DNA of 64,000 nt from Berberis thunbergii (taxonomy: Eukaryota > Streptophyta > Magnoliopsida > Ranunculales > Berberidaceae): positions 53,883 to 117,882 of the forward strand of contig QNQO01010678.1 of NCBI GenBank assembly GCA_003290165.1, in the 5' to 3' direction. Below are positions 34,914 to 46,190 of this stretch, piece after piece (within the stretch, counting starts at the first letter, position 1; each line of letters starts with the position of its first letter). A program made the translations under genes and the position numbers. The notes under the pieces were generated by a model. The model made no database searches. It saw only the letters and a program-made list of their open reading frames with translations, and was not told the DNA's origin.

Positions 34914-37900
34914 TGTCACGCCCCGATTTTCGAAGAAAATGAAAATTCCAAAATCCACGTAGGATTATCTATTTTCCCAAAACTTGGGACGTGAAATTCA
35001 ATAACATAAACATTTAGCAGCAACAACTTAAACATGATTTAATTACTGAAATAAATAAAAACTCTAACCAGGAAAAACTGACGTTGCTAGCCCCATTAGC
35101 GAAATTCCAATAACGCTGCTCAAAAGTCTCTAAACCTAAAAGGCTAATCGGCTACATTCCCAAAGAAATGTACCCAAGAAGCAAAAGATCATTTGGGTCA
35201 GCAATAATGCTGGTGTGAGTAATATTCATCCCTAAATCAATAAATTTGCACGCAATAACATCAAACTAAACACAGACAACAAACCAGCACACCAATAGGT
35301 AGTTCTTCAACAAGGCAAATATGTCATGAAAGAAACACAGTTCAAAGAATTTAGTTCCTCATCGAGGTCATCATCCAATTAAGTAAAAATGCATTTACTT
35401 ATGCTTACATGGTAAAAATTGATTATAGCAAGTTTGACCTGCAGAATATTAGTGAACTTGCCATCCTGCATGAAAATGATTAGAAGCAATGGAAACGCAA
35501 TTTATTCATTTTATTTGAATTTGATTAATCTTTTAACGGATTGATCACTTAGACGATACAACATTCGCACCACATCCGTGCCAACATACATGCCCATATG
35601 CCTCTCTCATATAAAGGAGGACTACTCCGTCATTCATGCCCAAGTGGGGACAACACATACAGGCATGCATCGCAGATACTCCTAACTATATGAGTACTAA
35701 AAGCCACTCTTGGGCTATCAATGCGCATAAACTAACGTCATTTTTTACGGATAAATATCAAAGCCTATCTTAGGCATAAAAATTTACCTCATTTCCACAA
35801 GACTAACCCAAAGGTTATTTTAGTTTCTCTAGTAGGAAATAGGTGCCCCACCTCCGCAAGACGACCCACTGGTCATTTAGTTTCTCTAGTAAGAAAGGGG
35901 GAATAGTAAACAAAAGAAGTGCGGTAGTTCTAAGTGATACAATTCTAGGTGATTTAAATTTTCAGAAATCAAAATTTATCAATATCATTTATTTTGATAT
36001 TTCAATTTTCTCTCACAATGACACTTTGTCATTTATTAATCAATCCACCCATTCTTTCGGGGAAGCATAGCATATTCATAAATCATACTCTATAACAACA
36101 CGGAGATCAAGTGACATTTTGTCATTCATAAGTAAATCCACCCCTTCCTTTAGGGAACATAGCATCTTCATAAAACATGCTCTATAACAACATTCACACA
36201 GTTCAATTCCATTTAAAGTATTATCTAAAATCAGACGAAAATGCTCCAACATTGACATCAATCTCTTAATTCATCAAACATACTACAAAGAAATGGGCAT
36301 AAATTCAAAGTAAAGTTTCTTACTAACCCAATTTCCACCTCTAGCAAACACACTTGTTACCAATTAACAAGCAACAATGTCCCTGCCTCACACTTGAGAA
36401 ATGTGACACACAGTGCATGAGTCCCACTAGGAAGCAATAGGGAGGATACAACCTGACACACTAGAATCACATACAGAACTACTTCCCTTCATTCATTCCT
36501 AGCAAACCAAATTGCCTTACAATATCAGGAATAATATAACTACCACGTTCTCTTTCCATAGTTTCCCTTTCCTGATAAAATATAACACGAAAGACGGAGA
36601 ACAAGAAAAACAACACATCGGGAAGGCAAGCCAATTCAACCAGCTAGACATTAAATCCAATTTCTGTGAGGATGCCAAATGAACACTTGTAACATGGGTC
36701 ATGTATGGTCTTCTTAGCAATGGGTGAAGAAAAAAAAAGTAAAATTCATAGAGAGAAGATTAGGACCATGAAAACACTCCAATGAGATATTCTTCTCATT
36801 AGTTTTCCTTCTATAAATAAGGAACAACTCCCATCATCGTTAACACACTAAACATTTCCAACTACAACCCACTACTTCAACAACTACTACATAGAAACTT
36901 ATTCAACAACTAATATGTGGTAGAGCCACTAAACCAACCCTACACTACTAACACAACAATTATGCACGTATCAATCTACATAGTTAATGCATTTGATTTT
37001 GAGTGGAAAAATATGGAAACCTAGTTTAGTTTAGGAGAACAGATAGACACTAACTGGGCAAACCATTCTAACGTAGATAAGGATCATTCAACATCAGGAA
37101 AGAGGACCATAATCATGTAAACCAAACAATGAATCTGGGGAGACCGCCACAAAGAAACAAGCCTAGAAACACCTGAGACAAAACTTGAGTTGTAGTCGGT
37201 CATGAACCTAAAAAGAAATTCATTGGTAAACTTATTGAAGCAGAACATAAGGAGTTAGGAGACCGTAGTAAGGTATGATCGTATAAAACATTGAACACAC
37301 ATAGCAGGCCTTGTATATGTATAAGGGAGTATGTATGTACTCACACACAGTTGCATTTATCATGTTCTTGTTCCTTTATTGCTTCATCTATAAGGTCCTT
37401 CCTCTATTCTAATGCACGTTTGTTTGGTGTATCTTACCTAGATAAGAAGCACTAGTTCTGAAGCCTTGAAACTGTTTGAAAATAGGGCATTGTTAGATTT
37501 AGTTCTACACATTAGGTGCCACTTATTAGCTCTACCTGATTGTAACTGGAATGAACAAGGCAACACAAACCCAAGAATGCAACACACACTACTCCATACC
37601 AATTACAAGAAATAAAAAAAAAAAAAATTACCCCCAATAGAGCCACCAAGCTGACCCCCAACACCACAATCCATTTCAACCAAACACAGTACATCCCATC
37701 ACAAAGTCTCCTCTCCAAGGACCTCAATAACAAGCTTCTGCTTCATGAAAATGAATACATCTTCAACCATGTCAACCCCCCATAGCTCCAAGATCAACAT
37801 AAACATCATCAACAAAATACAAAAACCATCCAATGGGCATGTGAGGATGATCTCACACAAACAAAGGAGCAGAAAATAAATCTCACAAACCTTGGATCAA

Positions 37901-38505
37901 ATCATTCAACACAGTATTCTCAACTTCATACAAAAATCAGAAGAGGAAAAGAAGAGAACTCACTGGATGAAATAGCAATGGAATTGCGCAGCCATCGCCA
38001 TCATCCCACATCGACTCGCCATCTCGACTTCCATCTTTCTCTAACATACATCACAGCTCATCCCCATCATCACGCCATAACCACAGAGACCTTGCCATCT
38101 TGCCTCTCTCTCATCATCACCTCAAATTTATCTCACGCAAGGAGAGAACCATCTCGCAACAACGAGACAGAGAAAGAAACGAAGAAGCAACAGGGAAGAA
38201 AGTGGGAGAAGAGAGGAAGATGTATGGGCGGAGTGGGCGGATTAGCTTGGAGGCAAGCCACCATCGTCACCGCCAAAGAGGGTAAGAGCTTTGCTCTTCC
38301 TGTTGCACAAGAGAGAAGGAAAGGAGAAAATGTTCTCTTATAGTTGGGTGGCTAATTGCTCCCACTATAATTCTGAGGGCACCCACCCTTTAACTTCACA
38401 AAATAAAATTCTAAAATTTTGAAATTCACATTCAATTAAATATAACCTTATTTTATTTAATTCAAAATAAAATAAATTAGTTTTATGAAATTTAGGGGTG
38501 TTACA
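34914..38505. mobile_element. TG..CA element with 5-bp TSD (LTR-type ends), 3.59 kb
   Basis: Begins TGTCACGCCCCGATTTTC and ends GAAATTTAGGGGTGTTACA, an imperfect short inverted repeat beginning TG and ending CA. Flanked by CGATA at 34909-34913 and 38506-38510. This is the signature of an LTR retrotransposon or solo LTR. I see no internal long direct repeat, primer-binding site or polyprotein, so a large solo LTR or a non-coding derivative is likely. Inside are a 92-base tandem duplication (from 36021 and 36112), a piece shared with the MULE-1 arm (36194-36280) and a 121-codon low-complexity plus-strand frame at 37978-38343 with no known domain. Confidence 0.7.
36021..36195. repeat. Tandem duplication, about 92 bp
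   Basis: Units starting near 36021 and 36112 share GACA.TTTGTCATT, AATCCACCC, GAACATAGCAT.TTCATAAA and CATGCTCTATAACAACA with moderate divergence. Confidence 0.75.
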
Positions 38506-38960
38506 CGATAACTATCAGCGGCATGGGGTGGGAGGGGATAAGGGAAAAATAAAAATAAAGATTAAAATTATTAATAAAAACAGTCATTGTTGGTCATAAA
38601 AATATAAAATTAGGTTTTTTATTTTTTAGAAAGGGTAAAGATGTCTTATAACTTTATGAGTTAATCTTGGTTAATAAAAGAGTATTTATTGGTCATAAAA
38701 GTATGTACAAGTTAACTATTACATCAACTACGATATCTAAATGGTCTATTTTGTGAAGAAGTAGGCCTTAAAAGCCATTTTTCGTATAATTTTATTCATT
38801 GGCATTAATTATATTCACATAAACAATTTCAATTTCTATGTCTATTTTCCATGCAACGAAAACAAACCCTACGTGTAGACTGGATTAAGCATAAAAGAGA
38901 TGCAATCAAACATAACATTATTTGAAGAAGGGTGAATCAAGAGAGAATAATGGATTTTCA

Positions 38961-39025
38961 CCGTCTATGGGATTCAAACCACACGGTTAAAAGCTGTGCG
39001 CTCTACCGATTGATGCTAAGACGGC
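38961..39025 (-). pseudogene. tRNA-Lys(UUU) pseudogene
   Basis: On the minus strand GCCGTCTTAGC...CACAGCTTTTAACCGTGT is still readable and keeps the UUU anticodon loop CTTTTAA. The D-loop has lost its normal GAGC context, one anticodon-stem pair is altered, and about 7 bases of the variable/T region are deleted, so the internal B box is destroyed. Flanking bases (GGCAAAACTTATTAATGCAT) tie it to duplication copy 2. The intact relative is at 45377-45449. Confidence 0.85.
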
Positions 39026-39291
39026 AAAACTTATTAATGCATATTAATTCTTCATTTAAGTTTAGACTATAATTATCGTTTTAGAAAATGTATTAAAAAA
39101 CATTCTTTTAGAACTTCAAGCTATTTGCGCTCAATATTATTTAGTATAATGGAAACAGCTGCTCATAAACTCGACTCAAAGTTTATAATCACCTAATTAC
39201 TTCGTTAAGGTGTTCCCAATTTGTCTATATAGAGAATATAATCCTATTGGCTCCTATAAAGGATTTAAGGGTTATATTTCAGTAAAATGTT

Positions 39292-39718
39292 ATATGGTTC
39301 AGAATGTTGGGCTACTATGGGACAACATACGCATAGGATGACAGTAGTAGAAATGCGTATGTTAAGGTGGATGTGTGGTAAAACTCGTAAGGATAAAATT
39401 ATAAATAAAAGAATTAGGAGATACTTAGGTGTAGCACCCATAGAGGACAAAATTAGAGAAAGACGTTTAACTTGGTTTGGTCATGTGCGGAGGAGACCAA
39501 ACACAACGCCAATTAGAAAATGTCTAGATTGACAAGTTAATGGAGGGTGTAGAAGGAGGGGACGACCGTTGAAATCTTGGATGAAGGCGGTGAATAAAGA
39601 TATCATTGAGCTTGGATTAGGCGAGGATATGTGGGAAGACCGCATTGCTTGGAGAACCAAAATCCATGTAGCAGACCCCAAAAATATCGGGAATGGGCTT
39701 TGATGATGATGATGATGA
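39292..39718 (+). mobile_element. 5'-truncated RTE-type LINE, 427 bp
   Basis: Encodes the C-terminal end of an RTE reverse transcriptase ORF: YGSECWATMGQHTHRM, MLRWMCGKTRKDKI, RRYLGVAPIEDKIRE and LTWFGHVRRRP. After a TGA it continues with GCRRRGRPLKSW. It ends in a GATGATGAT tail typical of RTE elements. Flanked by a 15-bp duplication TTTCAGTAAAATGTT (39277-39291 and 39719-39733). The empty site is preserved at about 55080 in copy 3. Confidence 0.92.
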
Positions 39719-39875
39719 TTTCAGTAAAATGTTGTTTATTTTCATTTAGAATTCATAATTCAAATTTTTGGTAAAAGTAAGCTTTAAAATTCTGAACTGA
39801 ACACCTAGAGTTGCATTTAGCCGAGTTAAGTAAGATTAATTGTGTTATGCAACTTGAGCATCATAAAAAACAAAT

Positions 39876-40802
39876 GAGTCGGGCTAGGCAAACAGGTTTG
39901 GTAAACATGTTTAATAACCATGTTGACGTGGATATCCACCTCAGCATTTTAACAAATATTTTGTTGTACTTGTATCTAACTTACCGAAATTACTTGGAAA
40001 AACGACATAACACTTTCACTTTCTCTTTCTGTTCTTCGGCTTTTCTTCTTCGATCGCTCTCTCAGGTCTCTCGCGATGGCAAGTTTATGAAGAGCCGCGA
40101 TAAGCGCGACGCAGAACACAGAAGACTACGGAGGGACCAAGTTCTGGGCCGATCCGGAGTGGACGGGTTGGCTCACAAAGCAAGGCGAGTACATCAAGAC
40201 CTGGAGACGTCGTTGGTTCGTGCTCAAACAAGGGAAGCTCTTCTGGTTCAAGGAGTCATACGTGACCTGCACGTCCCGCCCACGCGAGGTCGTCCCTATG
40301 AACACCTGCCTCACTGTGAAGGGCGCCGAAGACGTCCTCAATCGCCAGTTCGCTTTCGAGCTCTCCACCAGCAGTGAAACCATGTACTTCATTGCTGATA
40401 CAGAGAAGGAGAAGGAGGAGTGGATCAATTCCATCGGAAGGTCGATTGTTCAGCACTCCAGGTCTGTCACCGATGTTGAGGTCGTCAATTATTGATGATG
40501 ATTTGGGGTAATTTCGTCCAATAAATAAACGTAAAGTTTAGATTTTGTCTCTTTTTTCTTTTCTTTATTTGTGTAATTGTTTTGGATCTTTGCGTTGTAT
40601 AGGAAGAATATGTTTGTATTTATAGATTTGTATGAATCTTGATCTGGCTTTTGGTTTAAATTGGCGAATTAGGGTTTCAATTGTGGAAATTTGAGATTTT
40701 GGGGGATTTTTAGAAAGAAAAAATCCTATTTCGTTTTTGTTAAAATGTTGAGGTGGATATACACCTCAACATGGCTACAAAACATGTTTTCCTAGCATTT
40801 CC
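39876..40802. mobile_element. Pack-MULE-like element carrying a PH-domain gene, 927 bp
   Basis: Flanked by an 11-bp direct repeat AAAAAACAAAT (39865-39875 and 40803-40813). Inverted repeats near both ends share GCTAGG.AAACA.GTTT.GTA and CCATGTTGA.GTG.ATATCCACC, continuing TCA.CATTTTAACA (39882-39962 against 40796-40736). The duplicate locus at about 55320-55345 lacks the whole block. Between the repeats lies the complete single-exon PH gene with leader and trailer. TSD length and gene cargo fit a Mutator-type Pack element. Confidence 0.75.
40076..40495 (+). CDS. PH-domain protein 1-like (AtPH1-type), single exon, stop at codon 5
   Basis: A 139-codon frame starts at ATG 40076 (MASL, then TGA at 40088-40090 where the family has Trp, then RAAISATQNTEDYGG). 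From there it is open to TGA 40495... and covers the whole pleckstrin homology domain: GWLTKQGEYIKTWRRRWFVL, KQGKLFWFKESYVT, CLTVKGAEDVLNRQFAFELS, MYFIADTEKEKEEWINSIGR and QHSRSVTDVEVVNY. The KxGxxxKxWRRRWF basic motif that binds phosphoinositides is intact, as is the C-terminal helix Trp. Plant PH1 proteins are about 145 residues and bind PI3P-type lipids on endosomal membranes. Base composition is much richer in GC than its surroundings, consistent with recent arrival. The codon-5 nonsense means no full product unless initiation is internal or the base is a sequencing error. The first in-frame Met downstream lies within the domain. Confidence 0.85.
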
Positions 40803-41275
40803 AAAAAACAAATTGCTCATAACCATGTGTTTAATTTTCATAATTAATGTATGGTCAACTTCATCACTTGGATTAGGTCTTGAGGTCATTCCAATAAATG
40901 GATAAAGTGCCAAATCATATTTCTTGGATGGTGTTCATCTTTATGGCAGGTCACGACCCTTTTAGAGCCCAAAACTCTAAAAATGTAATATTTGGCCATT
41001 CAATGAGCCGTTGGCTTTAATTTCTTGTTTGCAAGCTTTGTATATTTGACCCATTCAATGGCTCCCTTTTCAGTTTTCACTATCTGGTTCAACCTTGTGC
41101 TAATAGAGGAAGGTAAGCAAAAGAGATGCAATCAAACATATAAGAGTGGTTATCTGCTTCATTTGGTTTGATTGATTTTATTTTATTTAATTTAATTAAA
41201 TGAGTAGGTAAGGTAGTATGAATTGGGTTCCTTAGCCAATGAGGAGGATGTTGGATTCTGATAGAGTATTAAAGG
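40803..41275. other. Duplication copy 2 flank, no gene
   Basis: AT-rich flank shared with 55340-55970. GAGATGCAATCAAACATA near 41127 repeats a phrase also found near 38900, hinting at the copy boundary. Confidence 0.45.
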
Positions 41276-43314
41276 CACTGCAATACAAGAAAAATGTATT
41301 TTAGCGACGGTGGTCAAAGGTACTTAGCGTCGGTTATAATCGTCGTTATATAATACAGCAACGGTTGGACAATCGCCGCTAATAAAGGCGTCACTAGGGT
41401 ATTCAGCGATGATTTTCAGCAATCCCTCGCAAAGTCATCACTAATGGTTGTTAGCAACCGTCGGCAAAACCTACTAAATCAATATATTTTTATTAATTTT
41501 TAGCGACGGTTATCAACCACCACTAAAATCCAAGAGCATATTGTGATGATTGTAACCGCCGCTAATTCTCTTTGATAATCCAAATTTTAATTTTACCAAA
41601 AAAACAACCACATTTTCCAACTTGTAGTACTTTCTTCTCATAGGGTGTAGACAATCTATCCAACATGTGCACAACTTCTAAACTCAAACCAAAATAATAT
41701 AAATGACACAACTCTTGATACCATCATCATACATCAAGAGGGACCTTAATTTCATTTCAAAATCGATATTACATGATCCAAAGGAAAATTACAAATTAAA
41801 TTGTTACATATTGTCAATGCTCATATCTAACAACTAAAGATGTACAATGACTATTTGGTTAGTTTAAAAGAAATTGATGTACGAAATGCTCGACAAGCTT
41901 AAGTGCTCATCACTAGTCATGTTTTCACTGCATTGGGGAATCATAAAAAAGTATGAGAACATTTCACCACAAAACCAAACACAAAGAAATCCAATGACAA
42001 TGAATTGAAAAATAAGATCATATTTCAATCCTCTATGCCCCATATGACCATATTATCATTTATTTGGTTAGCTATAGCATCCACAATTGAACTAAAGGCA
42101 ATTTTATTGATAAAATCCAAAACTAGAATTGTTGATAACAGAGAGAGTGAACATGATTGCAAAAGAAAACATTGCCTCCATCCAACAACATGGACATCCT
42201 TTTAAATTTTTATACTTTGTATCTAAAAAATATACAAATCCAATATTGCTTAACAATTAAAATAATCAAGAAAATACTTTTTTGTTATACTCCCCTCCTA
42301 TTCCTCCCCTTCATGTTGAGTTTAATATTTGAAAATTCACATCATCACATCAACCAAACACTAATCCTCACTCTCCTTTGATCACAAAGTCTATCTTGTA
42401 TTATCAATTTTTAATATATATATATATATTTTTTTGCTTTTCTTATTCCTTGTTTAATTTGTCCATGAACAAGTATCTAACACCCCGTATGCTAGTCTAG
42501 GAAATACAATAAGCTAGAACTTAAGAAATGGAGGTTCATAAAAAGAATGTGAAACTTTATGCAAGACTACTTATAGGTTTCTCCATTCAAAATTAGCAAA
42601 AACATATTATTTATCTTGAATAAGTTTGAATTACATTCAATTGTATACACTGTCCAATACTTAAAAGGAGTTTCATGCTTGTTTACATACCAATTCTATT
42701 CACTGTCATCAGAAGATATATAAGCTTTAGTTATAACGAGGTTGAGATTAGCAAAAACTTGCACAACTTCAAGGAGTATTCCATGATAGTTAATTTGTAC
42801 TATCAACTTCAGGTTTAGGCGCCATGATTCAGATGGGGATGGGGAAGAAGAAGAAATCGAAGGGTTTGCGAAGAAGAACATACCTCTGATTTGATTTCAC
42901 AGGTAGCAGCAGTAGATCGGTCGATCGTAGACTCGTCTCTCTCTCTATGTCGATCGTCCCTCTCTCAGTCCCTGGCTATCTGCGTCTATCTAACAACAAC
43001 AAGAAACCCCAAGTCAAAACAACCAGCCAAGATCGACTGATCTTCTTCTCTTCAGTTCTCTTTCTCCTTTTCTGTTATGTACGTTCTCTTTGTTTCTTTC
43101 TTCTGTTTAGATCGACAAAAGGAAGAAGAAACCCCAACTAGATGCTTTAAGCGAAAATTGATGTTTTATTTATAACAACGGGTACAACGGTTGCAAGTAT
43201 CTAATATCCGTCGTCAAACAATATTATTCTGCGGCAGTTGAATAACCGTCCTTAAATAAAGTATTTAGCGACGATTTTATCAAACCGGCGCTAAAATGCT
43301 AATATTTTGTAGTG
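41276..43314. mobile_element. Non-autonomous CACTA element, 2.04 kb
   Basis: Starts CACTGCAATACAAGAAAAAT and ends AATATTTTGTAGTG, followed and preceded by the 3-bp duplication AGG (41273-41275 and 43315-43317). Subterminal ATTTTAGCGACGG...ACCG(C/T)CGCTAA repeats occupy 41300-41570 and 43180-43300. The interior holds no transposase. A CT-rich leader-like stretch with GATCGGTCGATCG lies near 42915-42960. Confidence 0.88.
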
Positions 43315-45376
43315 AGGGAACCATTTTATTTTATTTTTCTTTTTTCTTTAGAATTGCTTTCATTATACTTCTCGACTGATCACTGGTTTGATTGTCGAAG
43401 GCTCATAACACGGAAAAACTCAAATTCATGAGTTCTTTGTAGGGCCAAGAGGGAGAATTACCAAGACTATGTGCATCTACTCGATCAGAGTCATAGAGCG
43501 TATCACAAGGAGCTTTAGAAAGTTAGAACCTAACATCAATGTGGAGAGTAGGAGGACCAAGATAAATTGTTGGCAGCGACTACTCCACACCACCATATAT
43601 ATTGTCTCACACCACCATGTATTTTTTTTCTTACTAACCCACACCACCTAAAAAATTATTTAAAAAAAATGATAACATAAAAACATGGTAACTTTCGATC
43701 AATTTAAACTTTCAATTGAGACCGATTCTCAAGCTCATCAAACACAAAAATTGTAGTACTCTGAGTTATCTAATAAACATAATTTGAATCACTTGAAAAT
43801 GTTTTGAATGAATAAGTTATGTTCATTTTACTAAAGTTAAAAAAATATGTCCGAAAAAAAACGTATGTTTTCACCCATTCACATTATTGGCGTTGGCTTG
43901 AATAGTATCCTAAGGTCTAATACTTGGAATGTTAAATCTTTTATTTTCAAGTTTGAATGCCATGGACACTTTCATCATGAGTAAGCTTAAACTTGAGTTG
44001 GCGATGAGCAAGCATCTTGTCAATCAGTCGTCAACATCATCAGCACATTCTCTAAACTATAGTGTGCTTTATTGGTTGGTTATCTAGAATGATTTCCACA
44101 TACAAAAGCTGAAAACTACAAGCAGAGGCCTTTTCTGCCACATAACTTACCTGATATCATTATCTGATTATTCTGCTACTAAGAATTTCCATCTCAATCC
44201 AAACATCAACTTGAAATGATTTTTCAGTTAAATTAATCAACACCCAAATCACAAAAATAAAATAAATAATATCTAGTTCTATTGATTGGATTAATTGACA
44301 CTATTAAGTGGTCTGAAAAATACTCGGAATGTAACTGAAACAATGTTTTATAGGCAACAAGGTCAAATGCATCTAACAACATTAAGCTAGCTGTTAGAGA
44401 GGACTAGTTTTATAGTATATCAAGCAGAAACCATGGAGCGAAAACTGATCTTTTATCAGATCCCATGCATGGATAATAAGGATAGCGTTTGAGCATCACT
44501 CTTTACAAACCGGCATATAACAGAATGGTGTGCTTAATTCCAATAAAACACTAATTAATCTATGTCAGCTTTCTCAAGATAGAACAAATATCTACTGATC
44601 AGTTAAGCTCTGCTAGCTAGAACAAAAAATTACAAGACAATTCTCCAAGGTAGGACTTCTAAATGCATGTGAATGTGCTGATACGGCAGTGTCACTGGGG
44701 ATCCTATTGCGGTAACAAGAGTGTTTATATCTGTTCTACATGCATTGTGATCTATATTAACATTCCTATTTGTAACAACAAAAACTAAATTTTGTGACTA
44801 ATGAGTGGATGAGTGGGTGGTAACACAGTACATAGATATACAACAAAGGGTTGCTAACACTCTAGGATCACCACTTAAAATTCTTCTCATCATGCATGTT
44901 TATGACAAAACAAAATTATGTGATATAACTTTTGACTTGTATAATAAATGAAACATCATGCATAAATATACATACAAGGAGTTGTAAGATGAACAATAGC
45001 CACAGTGAGTCGAGTGTCTGTTTGGTGAAGTTCCAACTAGTGATATATTGGTGAGAGGGTTAAGGGATTTAAAAAAGATGTTTGCTGAGAGGGATAGAGT
45101 GTCTGTGTTTGGTGAGTTGAAGGGATTTAAAAAGGATAGGTTTTTACGCCGTCTGTGTTTGGTGACTTGTATAATAAATGAAACATCATGCATAAATATA
45201 CATACAAGGAGTTGTAAGATGAACAATAGCCACAGTGAGTCGAGTGTCTGTTTGGTGAGTTCCAACTAGTGATATATTGGTGAGAGGGTTAAGGGATTTA
45301 AAAAAAGATGTTTGCTGAGAGGGATAGAGTGTCTGTGTTTGGTGAGTTGAAGGGATTTAAAAAGGATAGGTTTTTA
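43315..45376. repeat. Segmental duplication, copy 3 (blocks X3 and Y3)
   Basis: 43345-43570 matches X2 (33030-33420) and 43945-45060 matches Y1 (16480-18063). No protein-coding gene seen. 43570-43940 is AT-rich sequence without a recognised feature. Confidence 0.75.
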
Positions 45377-45389
45377 CGCCGTCTGTGGG
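44934..45389. repeat. 230-bp tandem duplication reaching into the tRNA gene
   Basis: Unit 1 (44934-45163) and unit 2 (45164-about 45389) are almost identical. Both start GACTTGTATAATAAATGAAA and both run to TTTTTACGCCGTCTGTG. In unit 1 the text then jumps to TTTGGTGACTTG, while in unit 2 it continues as the tRNA. The first unit therefore contains the last ten bases of the tRNA 3' end. Confidence 0.9.
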
Positions 45390-45449
45390 ATTCGAACCCA
45401 CGACCACACGGTTAAAAGCCGTGCGCTCTACCGACTGAGCTAAGACGGC
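45377..45449 (-). tRNA. tRNA-Lys(UUU)
   Basis: Minus-strand 73-nt gene. The acceptor stem GCCGTCT pairs with AGACGGC, with discriminator G. The D arm carries the A box TAGCTCAGTCGG, the anticodon stem CACGG/CCGTG encloses the loop CTTTTAA (anticodon TTT), and the T arm carries the B box GGTTCGAATCC. There is no intron and CCA is not encoded, as expected for a nuclear gene. A run of five T on the transcribed strand about 15-20 bases downstream can serve as Pol III terminator. All stems are perfect, so it is probably functional. MULE-2 inserted 58 bases upstream of its 5' end. Confidence 0.96.
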
Positions 45450-45507
45450 AAGATGTAATCAAGGCTTAATAGTATATATTAAATTTTTTATTGGATGTAT
45501 TGAAATG

Positions 45508-46190
45508 GAATTTATCTAACTGTTGAGGAAAAAAACGAGGATGCTCCCTCGTACGTGCTCCTGCCTCGTTTCAAAAAAAAAAAAGAGGAGGGAATCGAAA
45601 TTTTGGGGAGAAAAGGAGGGAACCTCTCCCTCTCTCCATTTCCATCTCGACAGAGACAGAAACGAAAAGAAAGCAGCTCTCTCTCCCCCAACGAAGGCCG
45701 ATGAAGCCCTCCCTCTCCCGCTTGACAGAGACCGAGACTGTCCCTCCCTCTCGAAGACGAATCCTCTCCCAAAAGGTAAAGCTTCTACCTTTGTTTTAGT
45801 TTATTTTCGCTCTCATTCTCTCCCTCTTTGTGTGTGATTTTTTGCTGGGGATTTCTACATCTACGGTTTCTATTAGATCTAGGGTTTCATCGAGCAAAAA
45901 AAAAAAAAATTGATTTCATTTCTGTCTTGAGACAATTTTTTGATGGGTTTATGGATTTTGAACAAATGGGGTTTTAGATTTGTGGTGTGCATTCTTCATT
46001 TCTGTGTTTAGCAAAAAAAAAAATTTCGAGTTGGGACTTCATTCTTCATTTTTTGAAAATTTTGTTGATTTTTTAGCATTCTTCATTTCTGTGTATAGTA
46101 TTCTTCATTTTTTAGCATTCTTCATTTCTGTGTTTAGCAAAAAAAAATTTCGATTTCATTTTCTTCATTTTAATGCTTCATAATTCAGTT
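45508..46190 (+). repeat. MULE-2 left arm
   Basis: Inverted partner of the right arm. Contains the leader-like GGGAGAAAAGGAGGGAACCTCT and the phrase TTTATGGATTTTGAACAAATGG followed by GCATTCTTCATTTCTGTGTT repeats. A further short piece of the right arm (CTCCTACTTCATGCATTGCTC...CCTCCACATAGAAGAA) recurs at 47289-47330, so the arm was split by later sequence. Confidence 0.85.

Larger units (their letters stand above)
34001..38784. mobile_element. MULE-like element with about 280-bp TIRs, hosting a nested element
   Basis: Starts CGAAAAATGACTTTTAAG and ends CTTAAAAGCCATTTTTCG. Inverted repeats extend about 280 bp inward (34001-34270 against 38784-38515; shared TTCACAAAATAGAC, GTAGTTGATGTAAT, TTAACTCATAAA). 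A 9-bp duplication TATAATTTT lies at 33992-34000 and 38785-38793. After removing the nested insertion at 34914-38505 the element is about 1.19 kb. It has no transposase, so it is a non-autonomous Mutator-type element. Confidence 0.8.
39036..41275. repeat. Segmental duplication, copy 2 (block Z2)
   Basis: Aligns with Z3: 39060-39290 with 54906-55090 region, 39734-39864 with 55090-55320, 40814-40960 with 55340-55470, and 40960-41100 with 55760-55970. Comparison of the copies shows the RTE tail (39292-39718) and the PH-gene element (39876-40802) as clean insertions specific to copy 2. Confidence 0.8.

Noticed and set aside
37978..38343. 121-codon plus-strand frame starting MELRSHRHH
   Set aside because: Low-complexity, no domain, lies inside the TG..CA element; kept only as a remark in that entry.
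33684..38500. Possible single hAT element spanning the MULE-like region
   Set aside because: No matching CCCCTA end with an 8-bp duplicate of AATTCAAG was found to the right.
44900..45265. 121-codon minus-strand frame and plus-strand 45048-45269 frame
   Set aside because: They span the joint of the 230-bp tandem duplication and repeat the same peptide; not a gene.
45512..45837. Open frames in the MULE-2 left arm
   Set aside because: They follow GA-rich terminal repeat sequence and mirror frames in the right arm; no conserved protein.
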